Shown one piece after another: positions 37,801-49,287 of a DNA stretch of 64,000 nucleotides. The position numbers were made by a program, and so were the translations under genes. The stretch comes from Ridgeia piscesae (taxonomy: Eukaryota; Annelida; Polychaeta; Sabellida; Siboglinidae). Under the pieces are notes generated by a model. That model ran no database searches. It was not told where the DNA came from and saw only the letters and a list, made by a program, of their open reading frames with translations. Location of the stretch: contig JAODUO010001189.1 of NCBI GenBank assembly GCA_025642075.2, forward strand, positions 51,001 through 115,000, given 5' to 3'. Numbering within the stretch: position 1 is the first letter of the stretch; each line of letters starts with the position of its first letter.

Positions 37801-40800
37801 GTGATCGAGGGGGCATTGAGGACAGAAAGGGTATATATGGGAGACTCCATTTTGCGAAAGACAGACAGGACATTAAGCAAAGGAGAAGACGTTGTTTGTC
37901 TTCCGGGGGCTAGGATAGAGCATGTGACTGAACGGGTAGAGAATGTATTGGGGCATGGCCAAGGGGGGTCTATATTAGTACATGTAGGGACGAACAATGC
38001 AGACAGGGATGGAACAACCAGGATAGTAAAGAGATACAGAGAGTTGGTAGAGACACTGAAGAAGACGAGAGTTGAACAGATCATACTCTCAGGAATCTTG
38101 CCAGTGATGAGGGGAAGGGGAACAACATTTAGAAATTGCAAGAGGATGGCAATTAACGGACTATTAGAGCAGATGTGTGAAGAAGAAGGAGTTGGATTTG
38201 TAGATTTGTGGGGATATTTTGTTGGTAAAGAAGACATGTTTATGAGAGATGGCCTCCATCTAAGCGGAAAGGGCGCAGCAGTGTTCTCCGAGAACCTTCT
38301 TCGATCGATGAATAATGGAACAGGTTGCAATTTTTTAAACTAGTTTCGCAGGGGGGATACACAGAGAAACCAAATACTAGAGGCATAGATAAAGATAGCA
38401 AAAAGACATCAGCAAAGAACAGCCTGGAAAGCCCTACGGAATTTGGTTATAAATGTGTTTGTTTAAATGCAAGGTGCATAGTAAACAAAAGAAATGAACT
38501 AAACATTATGGTAGAAGATATTGAGCCTCATATAATAGGTATAACTGAATCTTGGGCCACACCCGATATATCAGATGCCGAATTAGGAATGACAGGGTAT
38601 GTACTGTTTAGGAAAGATAGATTAGGAAGAAGGGGAGGCGGAGTTATTTTATATATTAAAGAATCCATCCAAGCTTATGAAGTAAAATTAGAAAAAGAAG
38701 CAGAATGTGAAGAAGCTGTCTGGTGTAACATAGTTACAGGAAACTCAACATTAACTGTTGGGTTAGTGTATCGGAGTCCAAACATAAGCATGGAAGAGAA
38801 TGAAAAGGGAGAGAGTTTGACTATTTAGGACAACTAATTGTAACCCCAACAATGGTAGCTATGAAAATAAGAGATATGAAGGATAATAAATCACCTGGAG
38901 TGGATGGGATTCCTCCCAAATTACTATTGGAAATTGTAGAACAAATCAGCATACCGCTTGCAACAGTGTTCAATTTGTCATTAGAGGAGGGAATAGTTCC
39001 GTTAGAATGGAAAGAAGCAAACATTATACCATTATTTAAAAAAGGTTCGAGAAACAAGTCAGAGAACTATAGACCAGTGAGTTTAACATCGGTGATTTGC
39101 AAACTATTGGAAAGACTAATTAAAGATCACCTGGTTGATTTTCTTGTTAAAAATAAATTGATAAACCCATCTCAACATGGGTTTTTAAAAGCGAGGTCAT
39201 GCTTAACAAATATGTTATGTTTTTTGGAAGATGTCACAAAGTGGCTAGATGAGGGATCACCAGTAGATATAATCTACTTAGATTTTTAAAAAGCCTTTGA
39301 CAAAGTGCCACACCAAAGACTACTACTTAAACTAAAGGCCCATGGCATAGGAAATGGAATGATCAACTGGATAGAAAAATGGCTTATTGATAGAAGACAA
39401 AGAGTAGTAGTTGATGGGGAGGTTTCAAACTGGAAAGCGGTTTTGAGTGGAGTACCGCAGGGATCAGTACTGGGACCTATTTTATTCTTAATATATATCA
39501 ATGATTTGGATGATGACATAACAAGCAAGGTGTTGAAGTTTGCGGACGACACAAAAGTGTTTAGGAAAATTAAAAGTGATGCAGATAGACAACATTTACA
39601 AGATGATCTTAATAAGTTGATAGAATGGTCTGAGAATTGGCAAATGCTGTTTAATTTTGAAAAAGTGTAAGTGCCTTCACACAGGACATGGGAATGAAGA
39701 TGCACAATATACAATGGGTGATACTGTACTAAATACTACCTTAAAGGAAAAGGACTTAGGGTTAACTATTAGTGCTGACATGAAGGTATCAGAGCAGTGT
39801 GGAATTGCAGCAGCGAAGGGAAACCAAATTCTTGGATTAATTAGGCGAAATATAATGTACAAAGAAAAAGAACTAATAATACCGCTGTATAAAACAATAG
39901 TTAGGCCTCACTTAGAATATTGTATACAAGCATGGAGGCCATATCGCAAGAAGGATATTGATATGCTAGAAAGAGTACAAAGGAGAGCAACCAAAATGAT
40001 ACAAAAACTCAGGAATATTAGTTATGAAATGCGTCTAAAAGAATGTGGTTTAACAACACTAGAAACCAGAAGACTGAGAGGAGATCAGATTGAGGTGTTT
40101 AAAATATTGAATGGATATGAAAATATTGACAGAAATATTTTTTTCACAGTCAAGGAAGAGAGAAGGACTAGAGGACATGGAGTTACATTAGCAAAGAAGC
40201 AGTGTAGACTAGATATTAGAAAATTTTCATTTTCACAAAGAACAGTAAACGAATGGAACAGATTATCAGCTGATTGTGTATGTGCTAGTAGTGTTAATAT
40301 ATTTAAAAATAAAATCGACATATACCTAAGAAGGGCGGGGTATACTTAGATAGATAGGTTGGACTCTCGATAAGCCAAATGGCTTCCTAGTCCACCTGCC
40401 ATCTAGAGTTGAATCTCTAGGTGGCAATCTTGTTAAATCTTGTTAAACAACACTGCCTGCTCAGTCGACTATCAATACAGTTGAACTGGGCAGTAGACTA
40501 CACCAGAGACAATACTTCAAATACACCACTACTCAGTGGGCTGACTTGATTATATTTAAACACATAATATTATTCACTTGACTGTATGTATTCAGACACC
40601 TAAAATGACTATGCTTGTCTGTCAAAAATATAATCATTCACAGACATATTGTCCAAGTATGTATGAATACGAATAAGTATCAGTTGAACGCCCATGCCAT
40701 TAATAGGGCTTTCTAACATCAGATTACATAGGGAAAACAATATTTTATAGAGGAGTTCAAACACAAAAATTATTTAATATTGTAAATTTTATCACACAAA

Positions 40801-43800
40801 CATGAAACATTTCCGAAATACAGCCCTCACAATGGCTTCTTTCTCACCTTTTTCACTAATTACCAAAAAAATTTCACGATTAACATTCTGAAGCATCGCA
40901 TATTTAACAGAAATTTTGAGAACACTTACCAAATTTATGCTTGTTTTTTATCACAATTAAATACATTTTTTATAACTGTTTGTCATGGTTTTGATAAAAA
41001 ATTTACTTACGTTCCTGAGTAGTCGAGTCCTATTTCTCCAACGGCCACCATCTTGTCATGCCTCAACATCACCTTCATCGCTCTCTCAGCCCGCGCCGTG
41101 AAGTTGGTCGCACATTTTGGGTGACACCCAACAGCTCCCCACACATTGTCCTCTCGCAGAACGTCCATCCACATGCCGGCTAACACAGTAGAGAACACAC
41201 TGACTTCACAGTTCACACAACACGTCATCTACCACATGCCAGCTAACACAGTAGAGAACACACTGACTTCACACGACACGTCATCTACCACATGCCAGCT
41301 AACACAGTAGAGAACACACTGACTTACACAACACGTCATCTACCACATGCCTGCTAACACAGTAGAGAACACACCGACCTTACACAACACGTCATCTACC
41401 ACATGCCAGCTAACACAGTAGAGAACACACTGACTTACACAACACGTCATCTACCACATGCCAGCTAACACAGTAGAGAACACACTGACCTTACACAACA
41501 CGTCATCTACCACATGCCAGCTAACACAGTAGTGAACACACTGACCTTACACAACACGTCATCTACCACATGCCGGCTAACACAGTAGAGAACACACTGA
41601 CCTCACACAACATGCCGGCTAACACAGTAGAGAACACACTGACTTCACACGACGTTTCATCTATAATGTGCCAGCTAACACAGTAGAGAACACACTGACT
41701 TACACAACACGTCATCTACCACATGCCTGCTAACACAGTAGAGAACACACTGACTTACACAACACGTCATCTACCACATGCCTGCTAACACAGTAGAGAA
41801 CACACTGACTTCACACGACGTTTCATCTATAATGTGCCAGCTAACACAGTAGAGAACACACTGACTTACACAACACGTCATCTACCACATGCCTGCTAAC
41901 ACAGTAGAGAACACACTGACCTCACACGACGTTTCATCTATAACGTGCCAGCTAACACAGTAGAGAACACACTGACTTACACAACACGTCATCTACCACG
42001 TGCCGGCTAACACAGTAGAGAACACACTGACTTCACACGACGTTTCATCTATAATGTGCCAGCTAACACAGTAGAGAACACACTGACTTCACACGACGTT
42101 TCATCTATAATGTGCCGGCTAACACAGTAGAGAACACACTGACTTACACAACACGTCATCTACCACATGCCTGCTAACACAGTAGAGAACACACTGACCT
42201 CACACAACACATCATCTAACAAGTGCCTACTAACACAGTAGAGAACACACTAACCTCACACAACATGTCATCTACCACGTGCCGATTAACACAGTAGAGA
42301 ACACACTGACCTCACACAACACGTCATCTACCAAATGCCGGCTAACACCATACAGAACATGCTGACCTCCATAGCTTTATGCAGACCCATTCACCCGTCA
42401 TTTGGACGGGTAAAAACCATTGTGGACGGGTAGAAATATGGGTGGATGGGTAAAAAAATTAAGGAGCAAAAATAAACGGCTTCCAAAACCATAGATGTTG
42501 TCAGTTATGCCTTAGAAGTGAGTGTAAATGGTGTCACATGTGTGTTTATAGTCCATTTCAGGTAATCAGACTCATTTTAAAGTTTGTAAACTGGCTTAAT
42601 AGTTAACATACAATTTAAAACAACTGTTTTTAGTTCTTTACGAAAAGTGGCTAGTTTCTGAAAATTTAGTTGTAAGATACTTATTATTTCAGACCGTATT
42701 ATTTCAGACCGTAATAGAAATGTTACGAAGTAGCACTTTTGCTTCAAAACTCACCCTCAGTTGTGAATGTGTGCGGATGACAGAAGACAGTCACGCAACC
42801 GGCGAACTTGTTGCAGAACGTTAGCTCATTCATAGCCACATACTTCTTGAAAGTCCCCTTGAAGTTGACCCGATCAAAGAGAAAGTCGAGGTGGCAGTGC
42901 GAATCCAAGAACCGCTCCGAACTCTTCTCGAATATCTCCTTCAACTTTGAACGCCAGTCTAAGCTTTGCCACGAGCTGGCGTGGTCGCCGTGGGTCTCTA
43001 AGTACGCAGCAGCCGGCTGCTGGATCTTTGACATGAGGGACTGAGCCCTGGACGCCGACGCGGACTCCTGGAGTAGGCGCTGCATACGAGGCGGCAGGTT
43101 CCACTTATTGCGGGCAGGGTTTGTATAATTCGCCTGGAGCTCGCAACCATAACTCCCGCCATACACAGTGCTGCCAGGGCATGGCCCGTCAGCAGTATCC
43201 CGCTTCTCTGGAAACATCTCGTACCTGTTGTGAGACTTCTCTGTCGATGGGCGACACTCTCCGTCGAACCAGTCGATTTCCCCCTCTTCTTTCTTGCTGC
43301 ACTGAACTGGGTTGGCGACGTCTACCTTTCCAGGTGACATGACATCGTCGAACGACACCGACAGTTCACTCCACGTTTCTTGTGAGTTGTTACTCGAGAC
43401 GGAGCAACACGAGAACCGACTGACACGTTGCGAAGTGCACGGACTCGACTCTACCGAGCTTCCCATGCCACACAGGTTCAAGTCACTGTCGACAGAGCTT
43501 GACATAGATGTACATGACACACCCCTATGACTGTTGTTCAGAGCACCACCCGTCAAAGAAGTGACACTGTTGTTCTTAGAAAACCCCCTTGGAGAGGTGA
43601 CACTGGTTGCATCAACATTCATTAATCGCCGTCTCATTTGTATATCAGGTGCAGACCTGCGTCGAGGCGTCTGAAACGTGAACTCAGTGGTCCCATCTGG
43701 AGTGCGTGCCGAAGGTTCGGCCTGCGTCACTGGAGTACTGGTAGTTTGCCAAGGTCCATAAGGGCTGCATCGTGGGATGGCACGCATCTTGTCGGGCATA

Positions 43801-46800
43801 GTAGACTGTTGATTACTACCTTCTGGCCCACCACCGACAACCGGGGAACTGTTTATACTGCCGGAGAAGCCCACACAGGGGAGGGTCATGTTCACATCTT
43901 TCGGGCTTCTGGCCATGCGAGACACCGACTCCGCAGCGCTGACTATGCTGAAGCTACTCGACAGGCGCATTGTCGGTGGCACGTAGTGTGCAACCCGGAA
44001 TTTCACCTTCCCCCGTGACTCAGCTGTCCCCTGCTGGGAGTTTTCGGCTGTGGTCGCCATGGATATTGCCATGTCTGCACAGTGGTGCATCAATGAATCA
44101 TCTGTGAGTGAATCGTCGCCGTTATACTGGGACCCAACCACGCGACCATCGTTCTGGCTTGTTGGCGACTTTGCAGCAGAAGGTTCATGATCTGCCATTT
44201 GTTTCTGATTACCATCATTCACCAACGTGTAATTACTGAAAACTGCATCGGCGATCTCATGCGATGTAATTGGCTGAGTTGGATTTGATGTGGTCCTGCT
44301 TGCAACCCCTGAGCCTGCTTCATTGATGACTGCCAAAGAATCCTGATTTCGTAATCGAATATTCCTCAGATTATCATCATGGTGTGGCAATGTTTGAGTT
44401 GTCTCGACATTGTTCTGTGCCCCACCGCTGCTTGTTCCAAATGACGACGAGGGTGTTTCGTACCGCACAGACGGCGCCCCATAGTGGAAAACACGACAAG
44501 GGGGGCGTGCAGCATACGACGCAGCAACAGGCTGGGTCTTTGGCCAGGTGGAATAACAGCCGCTGGTTGATCTCTCCTCCGACTGGCGGGTATCCGGGGT
44601 ATGCTCTGAAGGGGGTGTGGAAGGCGGGGGTGGAGGGGGAACAAGGCAGCTGGCGAGCAACTGAAGATCCTGTACAAGTGGGTTGGCTGTGGATACTGGA
44701 GCAGTTGATACCGGTGCCCCATTGTTCACCGTGGGTGGCATATCCATCTGGAACTGTACCGGTGCGTACCAGCCCTGAGGAGGGTTGCTCTGATTGTACC
44801 AGTCTCCACTTGGTTGATACCCGGGTGGTTTTGGCCACATGTGTCCAGAGTTGTCGAAGAACATAAGATCTGGCAGTGGCGCCGAGGACCCAGGACCGCC
44901 ACCCGACATGAACCACTGCGGGGCTGGGGGTGGGGGTGGTGGAGTGCCGTACCTCGGTCTTGGACTGCAGACGGCTGGGCAGGGTGCGCACCCTGGATAA
45001 CTTGGGCATGGCTGCATGTCAGGCGGCGAGTGGTTCACATTCTCTGCAACATGTGTGCAGAATGCTCAAAGCCAGCAGTAAATTTCAATCCATTCAACTA
45101 TTAGTTGGTATAGGTTTTTTTTGGCTACAGCAGATATCAGCCAATGAACATTAGCTATTTTTGGCTACAACTGACAATTAGGAATTTATTTTTTGCAAGG
45201 TGTAATTTGGATTGATTACCTGGAATAAATAAAATTTGTGATTTTTTCCATATTTGTCAAAAGATCTAGTTTGTGAAACAAAATTTGTGATTTTTGTAGA
45301 CCTGTCAGGTCGAGGCCATCAAATTGCTATGATCTGATCATTGAGATACAGTTATTTGATGGTAGCATGGAATAAACAAATACTGTGCATATTTTAGAAC
45401 CTACCTGTCTGGGAGTCCTGGTTTCCCGATTTGTGACGTTTGAACGCTTTGACCCTTGTGACATCCTCTTCGGTGTCTTCTGGCGGTGACAGGGACATCA
45501 CAGGCAGGTAGTCGTAGGAGGAGCGCCGGTGGCCCCAGGAAGGGTGGCTCGCTGGGGATGCATGTCTCACACATGGTCCCCGGTATGAGTGGGCGGCTGC
45601 TGACAAATAGAAAGAGGAACCCAAATCAACCACCCGAGTGTAACTGTCACTGGCTGTGAGGTCATGAGGTGTGATGGTATCTTCGGCGTGACAATGACTG
45701 AATATGACAACGTCATCATTCAAAGGTAGTTCCGTGGACAGGTGTCGGTCAGCTACGGTGACAACTTGGGGACACACCGACGTGACGGTATTGTGACTAG
45801 ATGTGCTGTCAGAGTCATTGCGATGATATTTGTGTGAAGTTTCATGAGATATGACGTCGGTTACGGTGTCAACGTCACAAACTGTCACGTGACTTCGTTC
45901 ACCACTATCCTTATCTTGACATAGCATGACAGTGTCATCTGAGCCACACACCAATGGTCTCTCTAGTGTCACAGGCAATGCTGTTGTCAATGGTGACATG
46001 TCAGACAGTCCATAGTGATCCATGTTCCAATCGTCCTCGTCTTCTGGCTCTGTCTGCCATCGCATCAGTCTCTCGTATTGTCCCAACTCATGTCTTGCAG
46101 CATTAGTACTAGATCCCTTTTTTCTTTGCACTTCCTTTTTAGGGTCAACAAGGCTGTCTTTGGGACACACCTCAGCATGTGCACCGTGTGCTGGGTGCAT
46201 CTGTTTTCTTTCCATACCGTTTGGCTCGACAACCTGCTCGCTGCTGCTCATATCTGCAATAGCTGTTCTGTGGTGCAAGTTGGCGTGTCTTCCCCGTGCA
46301 TCACCAGCTTTCTTTTTGGGGTCAACAACCCTGTCTCCGCTATTCAACTTCTCTACACGTCTTCGGTGCTCTGAGCCGGTTGGTCTCCTTTGCCCAAAAC
46401 CAGTTTTCATTTTAGGATCACCAACTCTTTCTCTGCTACCAAGAATCTCAGCATTTCTTTCATGATCTGATCTGACTTGTCTCCTTTGTCCATCATCAGT
46501 TTTCTCTTTAGGGTCAACAACCCTTTCTCTAGTAGCCAGATTATCAGCATTTGTTCCATGTTCTGAGTTGGTTTGCTTCCGTTGTCCACCACCATGGTTC
46601 ACTTTAGGGTCAAAGACCCGTCCTCTTCTACCCCGCTTCGAAGCATGTGTTCCGTGTTCCGAGTTGTCTTGTCTCCCACGTCCAGTACCAGCTTTCTCTT
46701 TACAGTCAACAACACGTTCTTGGCTACTTAGATTTGCAGCAAATGGTCCCTGCTCAGTGTTGTTTTGTCTTCTTCGTTCACTACAAATTTCCAATTCATG

Positions 46801-49233
46801 ATCGACAATCCTTTCTTTGCTACCCAGATTGTCCACATGTGTACCATGTCCCAAGCTGATCTGTCGCCTTCGTCCACCACCAGGTTTCTGTTTTGGCTCA
46901 GCAATCTTGTCTGTGCTAACAAACCTCTCAAACTGTGTCCCATCTTCTGAGTTGGCTTGCCTCCTTTGTCCATTGCCAGTTGTCATTTTAGGGTCACCAA
47001 TCTTTTCTCTGCTACCCAGATTCTCAGCATGTATATCATGCTCCGAGTTATTCTGTCCTCTCCGTGCACCACGAGTTTTCTTTCCAAAGTCAACTACTCT
47101 TTCTCTGCTACTCTGATAATCTACAGTTTTATCATCCACCAAGTTGTTCTGTCGCCTTCTCACAACACCAACGTTCTCTGTAGGGTCAACAACTCTTTCT
47201 CTGTTATTCACATTCTCTGCATTTGCATCATGTTCAGAGTTGGTATGTTGCCTTTGTGCATCACCAGTTTTAATTTTAGGGTCAACAATTCTTTCTCTGC
47301 CATCCAGGTACTCAACACTTGTTTCATGCCCAGAACTAGACTGTCTCCTTCGTCCATCGGCAGTTTTAATTTTAGGGTCTACAACCAGTTCTTTGCTACC
47401 AAGATTCTCAGCACTTGTATTATGCTCTGACTCTGAGCTGATTCGCTTCTTTGATTTGCTGCCATGCCTTTTCTTCCTTGTCTTTTTTCTATCAGTTCTG
47501 TGTCCAATTGGTGGTAAGTAGCTAGACACTGTGGCTCCCTCTAGTGAATCACAACAGGATCCTTGTTGACGGGAAACAGACACGTTACATTTTGCCATGG
47601 ATGATTCAGCATTCTGTTCTGGTTTACTTTGGCAGATATCTCTTTGACGTAGTGCTGGTTTCCAAGTCGGTGCCTGATTATCTATCTCATTTCTCTGGTT
47701 GTTTAGCGCACCCCTTTTTCGAGTGCTGCTAGCAGGGTGATTAGAACTACCCTTGCCGTCAAGTGGGATCTGCCTGGAATGAACATTACGAAGCCGGCAA
47801 GTTTTGTCATTTACTGCCTGAACTGGTGCACCTTGCGAATTATGAGTAGAGAGTTCACGATACCCGGTAAAACGTTTTTCTGACCTGTCTACACGATCTG
47901 CACGATTATCTAATCGCTGCAGATGACCAGGGCCTAACCCTTTATCATCAGCACACGAGGCTGGCTTATGGCAGTGCTGTCTCCTGAACGATGCCCCCCA
48001 GTCAGGCTGTTCTGGGGGCTCACACCCAGTCAGACCAACAGGTGATGACTGAGGTCCTGACACCTCACCGAGGGATTTGACACTACAGGATGACACACAA
48101 TCGCCCCTTCCGTATTGTGACATCAGGTCCACCGGACTGCGAGAGTTGAGTTCCTGCACAGACAGGGCAAATATGCGGGAGACCCCTCGCCGCCTACATT
48201 CAGATGTTCCTTCCCAGTGGCTGGGAGTGGTACGACGGGAGCAGGGCGGAGCAGCGTGGAAGCTATCCCTGGGGTTGGTGGCATAGCCGTCTTCCGCAGA
48301 TGAAACTGCAAAAGACAACAATCCAGTGTGAATGGATATTGTCTACAATCGAGTGTCAGCTACAACTACCATGCCGCTCTACAGCTAGGACCATGCAGCT
48401 ACAGCTAAGACCATGCAGCTACTGGTAGGACCACTCAGCTGCAGCTGGGACCATGCAGCTAATACCTGTGTATTCTGCAACTGTAGTACGTTAAATTTGT
48501 ACAGCTGCCACCCGAACTACCTGTATAGTTCAAACGTGGGACCTCACAGCAATGTGCAGCCAATGCCGGGGACCGTGAACGTTCTACACATGCACAGTGT
48601 CAGAGTGAGAACAGACTATGAGAACTAACAAGTGTTCAACCACTGGCACCTTCAAGTGGCTGTCTATCTGCAGACTTACACATGGGACTACAGCAGCAGA
48701 CTTCATTCATACTGCAGCTTACACCAGGCAAATAGTGAATGTACACGATAAATTCAAACACAATAAAGGTATTACAAAGTATAGTGTACATACATATAAT
48801 TATATATAATTTAATAGTTAACATTACTAATTACTGCTTATTGTGCATAAGCAGTAATTAGTAATGTTAACTATTAAATTTGGGATAAATCTATAGACGT
48901 GTAACGCATGTAACGTGTGTAAACAACTTTTTAAAGTTTATTTTTGTATTTAAAGTTACGCAGTCAAGCACAGTGAATTGGACATGCAACTAAGAATTGC
49001 TGCGGCAAGAATAATTATTCATTGTGTGCACCCATGGTCAGCTACTAGTATGAGCAAGTGTTTATATTACAAAATATTTTAAAACAATTATTACGCATAA
49101 ATCAGAATTCTGCAATTAAAAATATTGACAGTCTGGTCAGAAACAGCCAACATGTGTATTTACAAAAAATAAATTATTTCACTAGAGCATTATATCTGTA
49201 TTTTACAATATTTGTTGAATCATGCACATGCAC

Positions 49234-49287
<54 letters not shown>

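Larger units (their letters stand above)
37215..40450 (+). mobile_element. Near-complete CR1-type LINE, antisense in TATDN2 intron 4
   Basis: Two consecutive ORFs on the plus strand: ORF1 with PHD-like Cys motif plus esterase domain, and ORF2 with endonuclease plus RT. Together these define CR1-like LINEs. The 3' end carries a short direct repeat tail (atcttgttaa twice, 40430-40446). The 5' limit is uncertain; the ORF1 ATG is at 37274. The element is disabled by a frameshift in ORF1, an endonuclease-RT deletion, a TAA in RT and a frameshift at about 39665, but most of its protein sequence is still readable, which suggests a fairly recent insertion. It is opposite in orientation to the host gene. 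Confidence 0.88.

Noticed and set aside
37788..38330. 180-residue minus-strand ORF
   Set aside because: Antisense of the LINE esterase domain, which has the catalytic motifs on the plus strand.
41180..42369. CRISPR-like array (regular ~53-bp repeats)
   Set aside because: Animal intron, no unique spacers, head-to-tail imperfect units related to an adjacent exon: a minisatellite.
45394..48321. 975-residue ORF as an independent gene, and 42744-45038 as another
   Set aside because: Their ends coincide with good GT-AG sites in matching phase, they join exon 1 (50786-50660) and the TatD exons, and the apparent starts lie before the acceptor or use GTG.
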